DNA of 64,000 bases from Echinococcus granulosus (GCF_000524195.1 NW_020170432.1:149479-213478); one strand, 5' to 3'. Positions 1 to 14,253 are shown, counted from the first letter of the stretch. Notes: generated from the letters alone by a model not told the origin. Program-made: numbers and translations.

Positions 1-483
1 CGCCTTAACCTTTTCAGTTTGGCGTGACAAAAGCTAAAACGCTCCACTAGTTCTCTAAAGCGCAGTAACGGCCAAACAGCCTACACATTTGGGCCAGTAG
101 GAAAAAAAAGCCTTGGAAATTTCTTCCCTCACCCCGCCCTCGCGGTCACCACCAAAGCCGGATCTGGATGGTACATTGGCGACAAGAAGGAGAAGAAGTT
201 CACTGGCCCCCATGCTTGCGCGTGTGTATGTGCAGGGACAAACTCATATACGTTGAGACACGACAGACAAAAGATGGAAGAATAAGAGCAAGAGGACGTG
301 GGAGGGGGGCGAAGACAGTCACGTCTGAATTGGAGGGGGCGACAGTCCTACCTCCACAGATTTTAAAAGTAAAAGTTGGGGGAAGTAAGCTGTTTTTTTT
401 CGTTGTGTCTTGATGGTGATGCTGATGGTGATTGTGGTGGTGAAAGGCTAAATAATTGTGCACGCGCTGCTGCCGCTGTCTCA
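1..483. other. 3' flank of UBR3, no gene seen
   Basis: This stretch lies downstream of the UBR3 stop codon. It holds open frames on both strands, including one rich in histidine codons on the minus strand, but none has a splice context or family similarity I can name. It is probably 3' untranslated or intergenic sequence. Confidence 0.5.
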
Positions 484-3400
484 CTAGTAATGACGCCAGT
501 GCTTCAGCACGTGTCGAAACGAGTGCGACATCCACTGGCTCTCCAGCAACGCAAATCGCTCCTCGTTGAGGAAAAGCGGCTTACCTCGTCTACAAAAAAG
601 CGCGGGTGATAGTAGATGGTGAGGTGAGAGAGAAGGGGAGACTACAATCGCATACTTCAAATCGAGATCCTCTTCACCATAGGAGTCCAGATAGATGGAA
701 CCCCACTCACACGAACTCATGTTCATCGAGACGTGAACCAGGGAGGTGTTGATCTCCAGCGCTACGCCCACAAAACCATCACATCGATACGCGTGCTAGA
801 GGGTAGACAGGCAAACGTAACTTGTGAACAGAGTGAAGGATAGACGGGAGAGGGGACCTGACGACTACCTGAAAGAGCAGTTGGGCCAAATTGGGGAAAC
901 AAATGTCGCACAGCAGCTGACCACAGATAAGGCAGAGGATATTTTTTTGAAAGGGGTGTCTTGAAGTGGCACAGTTCACAACTTGCAGGTTATTGAATAG
1001 GTCGTCAAACGCATCTGGTGGCCGAATCAGTCGTGGTGGGTACAGCTGTCTCCCCATCGTCATCAGAGGCTACGAAATAGAGTAACAACCATGATGGGAG
1101 ACCTACCAAACGATACACAGAAAAGAAACTGCAACGACTAAAAATTTATCAACAATCCAGACTTGTGATGTTATTTTGTTGAAGGCGAAGGGAAGACAAA
1201 TGCCACATACCCCCATGTTCTGTATCCAATCCGACAGAGTGGCCTTCAATCCGGCTCCGGTTGCACTCTGCTGTGCAACAAGGTACTGACTGCCTTGTAG
1301 ACTCCTTGGTTGGAAGGTATACACTGGTCGAAGGGTGTGACGTGAAGGCCGAGGCGGTGGTGGTGGCGGCGGTGGTGGAGGGGAGGAGGGCGGAGGGGGG
1401 AAGGCCGGAAGGGGAGTGGAGCCGTCTTTTACAATTGCTAGGCTAGCAGACTTCTCGTCCCCTTTCTCCGAGGCAGCCGCGGAGGTAATCTGACCGATCC
1501 ATCGCCGTAGCAGATCATCCAAGGCTCTTGCACCGTCCAGGTGGGTCGTGAGACCCGAACGGAGCGCGGCTGACTGCACGAAGGGAAGTAGGGGGCCGAC
1601 ACCAAGCATTGGGTCATCTTGATCTTCGTCGGTGGACAGGTCCGGACAACCCAGTCCAAGGAAGGCGATCAGAGCGAGGAACTCCCTAACCAGTTGGCCC
1701 TAAAAATGCGCCTTGAAACTTTCAGACCCTTGATAATCGGTAACATTAGACCCTGCTCCCGCAGGGAGCAACTCAGGACAGACTTACAGCTTAAAGCTAC
1801 TTCTTCCCTCATAGACACCATGACCCACCTTTTCCGGTTCAGTTTTCTTGGGATTGGCCAGTATACCCACAAAAGGCAGGGAGAGCGCCACTACAGGTCC
1901 AGAGAAGTCATCGTCACGAATGTGGAGGCTGTCACGCCAGCGAGCAAGAGTGAGGGCAACCAAACGCAGGGTGGGCAAAATGCGCATCATCAGGTGGTCC
2001 TGCAACTGCCTTCCGGCCTCCTTGGGCGGCGCATTCAGTTGCACCACATCCAGACTGGCCGCAATTTCGAGGTCCGTGGGCACGCACTCACAGGTCGAGG
2101 AGGCGCTGGAGGTCGCGGTGTGCAAATGAAAGGTTGGGGGATCCTGCTCACCTTTAGGCGAGGCACGATTTACCAGTTGTTCAAGGTACGTGGTCATAGC
2201 TAGCACATTACTCTTCAGTGGACTGGGGATCTAAATAGATGGATGGAGAGGGGGAGAGGAATGAAACTGCATTCTCGGTAGTATACTACTGAATTGCCCG
2301 AGGAGCTGTATACACTGTCTGGGTATCAGGTAAGGAACATCGAACCACACTCTTGCTTATGATTTGGAATCCGCACTGCCAACACTTTACTCATTAGCGG
2401 ATGGTGGATCTAAGTGTACATTTGATTGGATCCCTAAGTAAACAAGCGAAAGGCCTGGAAAGAAAGGCCTTGAAACTCAGTCGAGTAAGACAGAAAACGC
2501 CTCACATTTGTCATCCGCTCCTGTGCACAGTGGATGGAGGTGCGCTGCGAGTGGATGTAGGAGCCGCTGTTGCCAGTGGGCATCTGGCCTAGGATGAGGC
2601 CCACGAGGGCCCGTGCGTACGCCAAGCAAATGCACGCTGAACCAAGTGCCAAGAATTGTTCTGCAATAACACAAGAAGAATCGGTAAGCTTCATCCCCTC
2701 AGGTTTGCAGGACCTACAGCCCATCTACCGTCAGAATTACTGGTTGTGAACTAAGCATTCAGGAGCGTCCAATCCATAAATCTAGTGTACCAGAAAGACG
2801 GTTCAAATACGCCGGTTATTTACGTCTCTGCAGGTTCTAGATATCACATCTTGGCAACATAGTGTTTTGTTCATGTTATTTCTGTGCATAACAAGCCCAC
2901 CAGATTGTTTGTTGTATTCAGGCTCATTTATCAGGAGGTACAACGTCTCCAGAGACAAATCAAAGGGCTTAAAGGCTTGATTTCTCGATAAAAATTGTTC
3001 AACCGGACGGACCTTCATTCGGCCAAACGTGGGGCAGTAGGGTCATGAGAACGTCCACAGGATCACTGAAGATGGCGAACGTTAAGGGGATGCTCAAGCT
3101 GAAAAAAGACGAGTGGTGATAGACACTGGTAAGGCAGTAATCAAAACGCATGAAGCCTCACTCCCAACCGCGTACTTGGTAAGTGGTGTAGTCAATTTCG
3201 AATCCGCAATGGATCGTGGGGCAAGCGAGTCTACTAGAGATAAGAGATTTGAGGGAGAACGGTAGACGTAACGCAAGTAGTTCAGCAGTTCCCCTTAGAA
3301 AAAGAGAACAGAGGGGTTTTACAACTGTTTATGGGTCAGAAAATGAAAAAAAATGTATTTCAAATTAAAAAATAGATTAAGTTACAATCACGTTTATGAG

Positions 3401-6400
3401 CCGCGATACGCACTAAAGGGATTGAGAAAGACTGAAATCTTGGGGACCGTATCCGCACAACACTCAAATGAGCATGGTACAATCGCCTCAGGCATCTAAC
3501 AATTAAGTGACGAATTAGGGATCGCAAAATAACAAATAACTTACTGTTAAGCAACAAAATAAAGAAAAGCACTCACTAAAGAGGCAACGCCGAGCAACCC
3601 CCTGATAGAGCGTCGGGTACACCATGAGAACTGACAGTTCTGACTCGAATTGTGAACTAATAAAGGAAGAATAGAAATAGGGATGTAATTTACGAATGGT
3701 GTCAACTAGTAGAAAAGTCAAAAATACACCGCCAAGGGTGATGCTAGTTACTTATCTGAATTCAGCGGCGAGCTGGTACTCAATCAAGATAAAAGCTAAA
3801 AAGAGACCGTGAAAGTGGAATGATAAGCATCGGCGCTCGTAGAAAGCACTAATACTGTTTCAGTGTCGTAGGAAATCAACTGATACAGGGAGGGTTAGAA
3901 AAATCGAGTCTTGGTTGAGGAAAGCCACATACCGAAGGAGGATGGGTACTTCACTGACATCACCAAATAGTTTAGAAATCAGACCGTAGCGATTCTGTGG
4001 ATCATCCTCGCCACCTCCCACCAAATTTGTCCAGAAACTGTGCGACTCCGGAGGAAGAGCTTCCTACAATGAGATAAAACTCAATCCCTTCCGATCAAAT
4101 ACCAGAGGCGGAACAAAGGGCCGGGTAAATAAATCCAGCCCTTCACTTGCCAGTCTTTCGCGAAGACACTGGATGAATGTTTCGGGAGGAGTAGACTGTT
4201 GTGCCAACGTATCTGCCATCGCAGGGACAACAGTAGCAACATCGGAGGTCTTCTCCGCTGCTACCACATCAGCCCCTTCAGCCAGTTTGTTCTCCGACAA
4301 TGCTTTCTGCTGAGATGTTGAATGGGATTCCGAATGCTCAGGACTGTAGTTCCGATCCAAAGGTAGGAGAAAGTGGACATCACGACGGCAGAGCGGGCAC
4401 GAGACGAGCCAACGGGTCACGCCAATTCCGCCTTGATGCATACTCTGCACGAAGAAACAAGGAAATGTACAAGAACCACAAACTTTGAATCCAGAAGCTG
4501 GAAAGTCAGTTGGCAGTCTCGCCCGCCGGCCCGCAGCTCCAAGACTAAAACGCAATCGACCTCGTTTTGAAAGTTAAATGAATAGAAGCTCAAACTATCT
4601 GCCAGGTCAACAGCTCCCGGTACTTGTGACCACTATACTAGATACGATTTGAAGCACAGCCAGTCACAGGTCACAAACCTGAAGCCGATATCGTTGAAAG
4701 CACTCCCGATGCACCGCATGCCCACAGGTCTGCAGTAGTACCCCCGATCTCAGTAGCGGCAAAGAGGAGGCTATCCCCGGGGGGAGAGCCAGATTCCACC
4801 ACCTCCGATCCTCCACGTACGCCACCGGTTCTAGGACATCGCCCCGCGAGGCTTCACAGGAGGGTGTGCTGCTCAAAGTGCTCGGAGGAATGATTATGGT
4901 GTCAGTGATACGGCAAGGCGTCGAGGCCCTGCAATTGCTCGCCTCTGTGGTGCGGGGCATAGAGGCTGCACGACGCCTCGGTAGTACGTCCATCTGACGT
5001 CGGAGCTCGGGTGGAACTACGGGCAGGGTGTGTGGTACACAGGAATCCTCGCATAAGTAGCTCCGACTGTACATCATCCGCTCGCCACTCAGGCGCGGTA
5101 AGTTCGGGTAGTTGCGCATATGCTCCATCACTAGGGGGAGTCAAATAGAAATGAGCAGTGCTGGCTCCAAGAATAACTAGTTTTTTGTAGAAAGGCTTAC
5201 GTCCAGATTCGCAGAGCATTACAAGGAGGACCATGGGCTGTGGAGTTTCAGGGGTAGCCTGACAGATGACGCAGTCGTACTCGCATTCCATCTTCGCCTC
5301 GGGATTCTCGGTCATCTCGTCGCAAATTTTGTCTGAAAGAAAAAAAAAGACGAATGACATAGGAAACCGCCTTCGAGGACTTGCTACTTGGCACTATTTG
5401 TTTCAATTACCCATGTCGATATACTTGAGGAAGTTGTCAGCAAAGGCTCGCTGTTTTGAAGCCATCATGTCAAGAAGACGCTTCCGCCTCTCTGAGGCAG
5501 CCCTCTTGCGTTGAGCTCGTGTCTTGGTATTACTTTGCAGGCCCGACGGCAAAAGGGCACTAAAGCGTGGATGACCCTATAAAACCACAACCTACCTTTC
5601 CGCCTCCTCACCCGCTGTTTCAGCCTCCTGACGCACACCGAAGGGATCGTTTGCACGATCAAGGAAAGCCTTCAACTGAGATTTACAGTCTGGTGAGAGT
5701 TCCACAATCTTATCCAACAGTCTACCAACCCAGAAAACGCCGTCTCCACACTCAACCGGCTTCTCGGTTTGAGTCACTCCAGATGTTCCCCTTGCCTCTG
5801 ACTGCGTTTCTGACTTCGTGTCGTTCGCCCCTTCTTCCTCCTTTTCTTCGGGCATTTTATAAGTGGGAGGAGCAACAGCAAAGTAGCGCAACTCCGGCGG
5901 CATTTCGGTGAGCACTTTTACCATCTTCGCCTCGGGTGTGGCACTCGAAGTGTTGGCTTGAAGGGCCCGGGCCAAGGGCGATGCAACTGGTCCGCCTTCG
6001 GTCGATTCCTCCGTGTTCGTAGCATTAAGCACAGCCATGCAGCGGGCAGTGAGGTCAGCAACAGGAGTAGGGGTGGCGGACGCGGTGTCAGCCTGAGAGG
6101 GAGATGAGGCGGGAAAAGTTAAGAAGGCACAGTCCTGCGCCACTGCCGCCACACTCGTACACGAGGGAGCGACCGCCTGTTGGGCTGGTAGATTCGTCGC
6201 GGTTGCCATGCGACTCCACTGTAGACGCGCGTGAGCTTTGACCAGCAAGGAGAGCAGGCTATCCACCATGGGACTAAATATGAAGACATAAAATGAAGCG
6301 CGCTTTCCGCATGCAGTTCGTGGGAGTGAACAAGTGACCCCACTCACCACGATTCATCTCGCACAGGTGACGAGTACTCGGTGCCATCGTGCAGGGATTT

Positions 6401-9400
6401 TGATTCCAATGCAGCCATGGACACGGTCTGCTGGGAGGTAGCCAGCCAGGTAGATAGGTGCTGGAAAATAGTGGGTGTGGACTGGGGCACAGGGTAAGGG
6501 CAAGCAACGATGCTTAGATCCCATTTGAGTGGAATAGTCGGCGGCCTGCGCACCCTGAAGGCGTTGGAGCGTCGCACGGTGGACCCGCGAATAGCAGTGG
6601 TAGAGTCGTGGGAAGTGGACGCGCTACTTGGGACCACCAGAGGCTCCTTCACTTCCATTGGTTCGTCTACTTCAGCGTTATTTGTCCTCCCCACCTCCTC
6701 GTCAGCTAACTGCAATTCATCGTCATCATCTTCCTCCTCATCGTCAACTTCGGAGTCGGCATCAACAAACTGCATCGCTTCTAGCTCTGCTTCACGATTG
6801 GTAGCCGCCATAACGGCCTCGGTACATTGGATTGGATCAAAGTGAGGCATTGTGGGTTCCGCTTCAATGCTGAGGCGATTCGGTCCCTAAATGGCAACGA
6901 CATAAGTGAGAGCCTGATATGGTAATCCAGTAGTTCTGCGGAAAAATGGTATATTCTAGTGCAGGAGGCTTGCCGTCTTCTGCAATTTGAGTGCGAAACT
7001 CGGTTCGTGCTACTTGTTTTCCGAACCGTCCGCACACTCATAACAAGGCCGATTGTATACAAATGGAGGGGCAAAGAACATCTGAGACGATGGAGTAGAA
7101 CAGAAGAGAACGATGAGGAGTTACTAAAATAGGCCACACTTTTAGCAATTAATATCACCCCATATTCTGACATTCGGCCTCTACAAGGGTGACGCGGAGC
7201 CCTGCTCAAGCTGCTAGCTGATCCTAAGTTCAGATGCTTTTCGTCATCGTTAAGGGTAATTCAAAAGCTACAATTTAATGACTGAGTCAAAATGCATTAA
7301 AGAGTGCGAAATGATCATTCTTTACTGATCAGCTCAAAAGGAGTCTTACCAAGCCTTTTTTGAGAATTACGCCACCAGCTACCACGGCTCGGTAGAGGAG
7401 ATGGATTACCAGAACAAGGCTCTCCTCGGTCATTAACGGATCTCCGTACACGTACTAAAAAAAAATGTAGCAAAGAAGTGCCAGTCAAACCGGAAATAAG
7501 TAGTGTAGCCTAAAATTTATTTTCCTCAGCTTCCAGTTACTTGATGAGAGAGGCATGGAAGCAATATCCAAACGGCACAAAGACTGTACCCAGATCATGA
7601 ATCTCTAATGACTTAAAGCCTTTCCCACAATTCTGCATCCAGTCACCATCCTCTACTAAAAAGAGACGAATGAACTACGGGAAAGCAGTCACACGCGAGT
7701 TCCTAATCGGTCGTCGATATCAACGTCTGCTAAAGCATTGTTTAATACGGGCTTCACGTGATCGAACGTGATTGCCGGAATTGGATAAGAAAAAGGCCTT
7801 ATAGATGTCAGATTTTGTTGTGCAAGGCACTGTACAACGCAGTACCGAGCGCACTGGTGTACACAAATCCTTCACGGTCGAACATCATAAAAAATAAGCA
7901 CATGAGGAGAGTATTAACCTGATGCCTGGAAAAAAACAGAGAAAAAAAGGATACCTCATGGCAAAGCAATTGCAGTCAGCCAAGTTATAACAAATTGGTG
8001 AACCCCAGGAGTGACTTTACTCACTCCCATTTTCTGACCACAAATGCATATTTGTGTTTGGACTGGCAAAATCTACGCCCTCTCGGCGTTTTGGGACATT
8101 TGGTTAATCCATTTCATTAAAAACTTCGGATGGTAGTGAAAATTAGCCATTCGAATTGTGCCCACAACTATCTGCTGACCACAATCCTAGTTGTCGACTT
8201 GTCGACTAGGGATACTGCAGGGTCTCATGGTGGAAAATACCCATTGCCGACTTTACTATGCTAGGGGCGAAAAAAGGGTCTTTGTACCCTGCGTCAAGAC
8301 GAGCGAAAAAAGCAAGGCCACGATAAAATTTGGATTAGAAAAGGCCTCGGTGTTTCACGTGTGAAGGAAAAAAGCGAGAATAAAATTCCTTACCACTTCG
8401 GTGATAAACCGAATTAGAAATCCAGATAAAGTAATATTATCATCTGCTTGAGACTGGATCAGAATTGCGCACAATAACAGAAATGAGATGTACTAAATAT
8501 GCTTATAAAGGCTTTACTCAACTCAGAAGGCTATCTTATTCCTGATAAATTGACTACTTAACCCTCTGACCAGTTGAGGACCCTCTCAGCAATGCTGAGA
8601 ATCAGTGCTGAGAGAATTAAGTGTAACTGCTTGTGCAATAGAAAAGAAGGTACATACCAAACTGAGGAGAGAGAAGAGGAGGTAATGCAAATGCCGACTA
8701 TGCAGAGCGTTTTCCAGATCGGCAAAATCCGGCGCCAAATCCAAGGGCAGGCGGTGGGGGGGCCAAAACGCCAAGGTGTTTTGCGTACCCCCTGTCTGGC
8801 GGCAGCTAGAAGGCAATCGAAATAGGAATATCAATCATCATGGCACCAGCTGAAAGGCCTTCTTCGCGCGGCCAAGATGATCATAAAGTAACAAGAAGAC
8901 GCAATTTCAGAATGCAGAATGCACCGACCAACTTACTGTAGCCGATACTTCTCCAAGGCAGAAGCCTGCTCCCGCTTGCTTGTCATGCGAAGGGTGTAGA
9001 AGACGGGATCAAACTTCTCGTGCCATAACTCCGGTTTCAGGGAATAATGCCCACTAAGCAGTGAGCCTGACATGTTATCACAGGAGGGTGCCACATACGT
9101 TGCAACCTGATCAAGTAGGAGGAAGAAACGCCACTCCAAAAACCCAATTTCAAAAAGGTTTTCAATGCAGTTGGAAGTTGCAAAGAAAAAGGAGACGCTA
9201 CCTTTTGAAGGCACTCATCAATAACATCCGTATTTTGCGGAAGACAGCGATCAGGCAGGAGATAGGAGAGATCACTGCGTTTTCGTGATTCAGGCGCGAG
9301 GAAGCAGACTAATTCCTTTTCGATGAGGCCTGTTTCTGAAAGACCTGCAACGCCAAAACAGCAACAGCTATTGCGTTGGAAGAATCAAGCATCACAAAAA

Positions 9401-12400
9401 GCAGTCTAATTGCAGCACTGTCAGGTGCAACTTATTGGTTGCGTTTGCTCACCGAGGTTATTACGAAGATCCAAAATCCAGCAGAGATTGGTAAGCCAGG
9501 CCTCAATGGCCATTGGCTGACGATCCACAGTGATGCTCATGAGGGAGGGTCTCGTGAGTGCCATCAACTCCCGATGGAAGCAGAAGTTCTGCAATAGGCG
9601 AGACTGATCGACCAGGGTATTGAGTATGTAGACGGGGTGCATCAGTGTTGCGCAGACCTTTTTTTAAAAAAAAACTTGGAATATGAGATCGGCAACCAAC
9701 TTATTAACCAAGTAATGAAGCTTCACAAGGTTGTGATAGAAAATGGATTGCTTACTTGGAAGAGGAAGATGTCCAAATCAACCATTGAGTAGCACATTTG
9801 GCTCTGCATGTAGTGCATAACGGATTGGCGAATGGGTTGGCCGTTTCGAACCCAGTACCCTATGAGAACCTCGTGACAGCCGAGCTGGAAAGCCAGAACC
9901 AATGCGAGACAAAGCAGCACCTCGTGTGAGGGGGGGCAATAGAAAGGACATGATGGTAAAGCTGACCCACCAGCACATTGGCCAATTCCTCCATAAGGCG
10001 ACGGAGAACATTTGGATTGGGCGCCAAGAGGGGTGTCATTAGTTTCCTCACATCCGCACGATGTGTGAACACGGCAAGACAGAGAAAACAGGCAGCATGT
10101 CGGCTGAGAGGTAGGTGGAGACTTAGCGGCCCCCGAATAGGGTGAGCCCATTGGGTCGAACTGGCAACCAATCGGCCGAGGTAGGTCAGTTGATGGGCCA
10201 GGGCTTTGATGCAAGCCCGGGTGTACATCAAACAGTGCTCCTTCTCGGGCTGAAATGGGGAGAAAAAGGATCCGGTTCAACCGACTCAGAAGTATGCAAG
10301 GCGAAAGCAAATACGAGGGGTGCTCTTTCAAGCTATCTTAAGTATGACCAGCTGTTAATTAAATGCATGACAATATGTAAAACAGGCTTAAAACGGAGTT
10401 GACAGCTAGGCTGCCAGGAGTCAGTTATTACGCACATAAGGTAGCCAAATAAGCTCGCATGATTTTTCATGGGAATTGCATAAGTGAAGGGAGCATCCCC
10501 TGTTATGTTGTTCAGTCGAGTAATCACAGTCACTGTCATTCTCTCCCAATCAGATGCAAGCTTGATGAAAATTGCATTTTTAAAAATAGTTTGTTTCCAA
10601 ATGTCAGTAAGAAAAATTTGCTCGAACCGCCTTCGTTTCTACCTTACACCTATTTCCAAACTGTTCACTGTCTACTTCGCATGTGATCACGTGATTGCCT
10701 AATTCTGATGTTAAGAAACGATGATGATAATCAATCCCCCGTATCCCATTCTGCACCGGGTGTAAATCATCCCACGGTTGTTACGCATAATGCGGAATGA
10801 GATATATTCCACACACAGTGGTAAGAATGCCACATTATTGACCCTGATTCAATGGTCCTATCTTTTCTTGAAAACGAAGTTTTCTCACACAGGTAGTAGA
10901 TAGATAGCCCTAAATTTTTAACCCTCCAGAAAAAATTCAAAATGGACGATTCCGACTGCAGTTCAACACAGTCTTGCGAGCATGAAGTGGTAGCCATCTT
11001 AGAGGTGCACGACGGAATGGGGATCGTTTAGGATAAACGAACGTTGAAATACAAAAGTCACTTCTCATTACCGATCTATCAATGAAATAATTTGATAACA
11101 GCGCATTTTGCAAGGCCTTTGCAGCTAATTGGTATCTGTTAATGCGGGTACCATCTGTTTCCTTAACTTCTACGGCTTCTTTCAGTTTGTGCAGGCGTAG
11201 ACGCATTGTTCCATCAAACAGGGTGTTAGAAAGTACCAAGTTATTCTTGGCACGTTAATGTCCATTTCTTTTAATCAAAGGGACAAGTGCGTTCCCATGG
11301 TTTTTCACTTTCAGTCGAGGCGGTGCAGAGTTTACGAATTCGAGAAAGCATATGCCTCCGCAATAGCCTCATAGCGGTAATTAAAACGATATTTTGATGC
11401 CCTGTAACTAAAAATTAGTACTAACATTTACATGAATAATGACTAATGCCTTCAAATGAATTGCCCTAAGTCTTGAACGTTTACTAACGTGAATGTTAGT
11501 GAATGCATTCTAAAAAAGTACTTTTGCCAAGGAAATCTGAAACTAGCAAGTAGGTAGACCTAAGCCGAAACAGAGACTGTACTTTCGTAGTATTGGATGC
11601 ATGAGCCGAACAAATTAAGAGATAGTGTTCCTCTCATTCACAAGCCTTAGAGTTGAGAACACCTGCGCCCTTTTGGAAGAAACTGCCAACATACCCACAA
11701 GTTCAAAAAACTGTGTTCTTAACATCAAGTCATGGCAGTGTCCATGGGAAACGACTGATCAGACACAAATCACACATCACATGTGACGACAACGACTGCA
11801 TGAAAGTGGCCACTTGAAGACGTAGTTACAATATTTCAAAGCTCACAGGGACACAAAGGCACATCTTTAAACGCAATGTAGGATTTGGAGTCAAGGTCCT
11901 CACGCATTTAAATGGAAAAAGCAGAAGTAAACTTACAGATGTTCGATAATGATCCCATATGTACCACATAATGCTGATGCTGACTTCGATCTCCATAGTT
12001 AAACCGTGATAACAGGCCATAGTCTCATATTCAATGTGACTACCTTCCTTCATGGAAAAGCAGTTCATGAACTAAATGTAAATTAAAAAGACCGTTAATG
12101 AGCACACTCATTGTAACAAGGGAAGAATGAATACGTCGGATTGATCTTGAAACCAACCTGCATGAATTTGAGAATATCAGTCCAGAGAGACAAAAACTTT
12201 CTATCCTCAACCAGAACATCAGCGACCACCTTGTGGGAGAGGATGTTGCTAAGATCTGAGGTGAGAGGCCAAAAGGCGTTATTTTGAATAAGCACACCGT
12301 CACAGTTGACCACCATGTTTCCACGATCATCTAGACGCTGCAAACACACGTGATCGAAATAAGATATGACTGATAAAATGTTTGTAACTTTCTCCAATTA

Positions 12401-14253
12401 AAAGGTCAGATTTATACTGATAAAAGCGGTGTTTACCCAGCACAAATCATCTGCCATGATAAAAATGTTTACCTCAGAAATTGAATTTCAGCCTGACCTT
12501 AAATACTGTGAACAGCTATGCGAAACTATCAGTACATCAGATACGGTAGCAAACCAGCTTACTGTGCGACTCAACGCGAACATATTCCGCATCCATTTGA
12601 CGATGAGGTAGTGAAGGGACTTTTCCTTCACCATTCGGTAGGCATGATCAACACCACTGAACAGCTGGACCGAGATGTGTACAATTCGGTTGTTCAGTTG
12701 CATTGCGGCCTCAGGAGAGATGTTTCTAACACGCGATGTTACCATTAGAGTGGAAGATATCCTTGAGTAGTGGTCAACATAGGCATCAATAAACCGCCTC
12801 TAGAATATGCAAATGTTGAGTGACAAATAATGTGTTGGAAGCTAATAAAATTGACAAATTCCAGCTTACCTTGAAGTCGCTTATGGGTAGTAGACCAATG
12901 AGCAAAGTGCTCAAGCTCTCGGGAAAGCGAAGTTTTACAATCATGAACAGGAAAGCCTCGAGTAGGGTCGTGTGCTCCAGGTCCTGGGAGGCGTCATCGT
13001 CTACATCATCTAGAGTGTAGAACATATGATGGTATTTCACCTCGTTCTTTTGCATTTTCAAAAGGCGATGGTATAAAATGCGGACGTACCCCTCATTGAA
13101 AACCGAGGTTTGGATGCCACACTCGCCTTATAGGACCGGCAGGCCGGTGTGCAAGCACATTCTTATGGACAAAAGGAAAATTTTAGGAAGAACAGGAGCA
13201 ATTAAATCTCTTGTCTAAAAGGGTGGAATAGAGCTGAAGAGTACCATTATGCATCCAGGCCAACACCTTGGATGCCCACCGTACACTATTGACCAATTCA
13301 CGCAAATTGGAGTAGGAAAAGCAGGACGAAAAATACAACAGAGGTTACTTAGGAAGGCGGTCTACCTCTCATCAATTCTTGGTACACTTGGGGGTCAATC
13401 ATTACATCGACCATCAGCTGTTGTGTGACCCAGCCACAGGCATGAAGACGATGAAGGAAGTAGAGCATCGGCGCTTCTAATTCGTTGAGGGCCGGCTCCT
13501 CCACTTTGCAGTGATCCCAGAACCAAAACATGAGGGCTTTCATGACATTGGGAAGGAGAAATTCCAGCACAGCAATCAATTCTTTTGGTGGGCAGGGTCG
13601 ATTTGCAACTTTGTCAGGACCGTGGAAACGGCAGTTTCTATTGGCGAAAATAAAACGATCAAATTTGGGCACATGCACTAGAAAACTAGTTGTTTAGCTT
13701 GCACCTACCCAGAAGGCCGGATTACAGATGGGTCGCCGCAATCACAGGCGCCTCCGCACATGCTTTTAAACTTGTTAAAATCGTGATTTTCATGATTGCC
13801 GGCAGTAAAACAAGCCCCACAGAGGGACATGCTTGGTGTAAGTCCACAGGTCCGGCAGCGGTAGGCGAAGTAGTCTCCAATCCACACCAAACTGCAACGA
13901 TCCGAGTAATCATAGTTCTTCACTAAAACCCGGTAAAACTAAAAAGTAATTAACGTACGTGCACACGTCAAATCCTCGATCCCTTTCGGTCCAGCAATGA
14001 GATGGGCAAACAGCTTTGTGAACAAATAGTGATTAGAGTGTTGAGATGAGGGTATGAGAGGCCCACAGAGACAATCATAACGGAACAAAGACTTAATTCC
14101 TCGACAAAGAGGAGAATCAAACTTCCCGGCGGTGCAGTCAGCAGTTAACTTGTCATGAATATCGGCCGGCGTTGTGCTAAACCGTTGGCACACGTTCTTA
14201 ATGAAATCTGTCTCATCTTTGACAGAAGGCATCCCTATTTCGAATAATTCCAT
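484..14253 (-). CDS. UBR3: UBR3-type E3 ubiquitin-protein ligase (multi-exon)
   Basis: A large cytoplasmic RING-type E3 of the UBR family. The first exon (14253-13959, ATG at 14253) leads in phase into the UBR box exon (13922-13709) and then 13637-13366. The UBR box reads YRCRTCG, then MSLC, then GGACDCGD, the UBR3 rather than the UBR1/2 pattern. Further exons with UBR3-like helical sequence lie near 13060-12870, 12745-12510, 12340-12160, 11270-11062, 10230-9960, 9640-9470 and 9110-8940. A Ser/Asp/Glu-rich low-complexity part lies near 6850-5600. The RING is split over 5332-5201 (CVIC), 5130-4679 (CGHAVHREC) and 4444-4058 (CPLC). The C-terminus (exon ending at 656, then 589-484) keeps WGSIYLDSYGEEDLDLK and RGKPLFLNEERF, typical of UBR3, and stops at 484. 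A proline run sits near 1350-1410. The exon after 13366 could not be joined with a canonical acceptor, so internal exons are approximate; the family call is secure. Confidence 0.9.
4058..5332 (-). other. UBR3: RING-H2 region of UBR3 spread over three exons
   Basis: The zinc ligands appear in order: CVIC in 5332-5201, CGHAVHREC in 5130-4679 and CPLC in 4444-4058. All three exons join in phase. Roughly 140 residues of Ser/Thr/Arg-rich sequence separate the first ligand pair from the central C-x-H. The domain should bind an E2 enzyme. Long inserts at this position are a known trait of UBR-family RINGs, but the insert sequence itself is not recognisable. Confidence 0.85.
8583..8614. repeat. short nested inverted repeat
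   Basis: TCTCAGCA (8584-8591) is followed after one base by its exact reverse complement (8593-8600), and TGCTGAGAG recurs at 8606-8614. Two alternative hairpins can therefore form. It lies in a UBR3 intron. No function is indicated. Confidence 0.4.
13709..13922 (-). other. UBR3: UBR-box zinc finger exon of UBR3
   Basis: This single exon carries almost the whole N-degron-recognition-type zinc finger: YRCRTCG, MSLCGACF, GNHENHDF and GGACDCGD supply the Cys/His ligands. The last ligands, CRFH, fall at the start of the next exon (13637). Splice phases on both sides agree (1 nt carried in, 2 nt carried out). The wording matches the UBR3 class. Confidence 0.92.

Noticed and set aside
200..535. 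Minus-strand frame with a histidine run
   Set aside because: It overlaps the UBR3 terminal exon in another frame; the histidine codons come from a CAT/CAC-like simple repeat.
8188..8212. GTCGAC-containing near-palindrome
   Set aside because: The arms are imperfect (CTAGTTGTCGAC versus GTCGACTAG) and short; expected by chance at this length scale.
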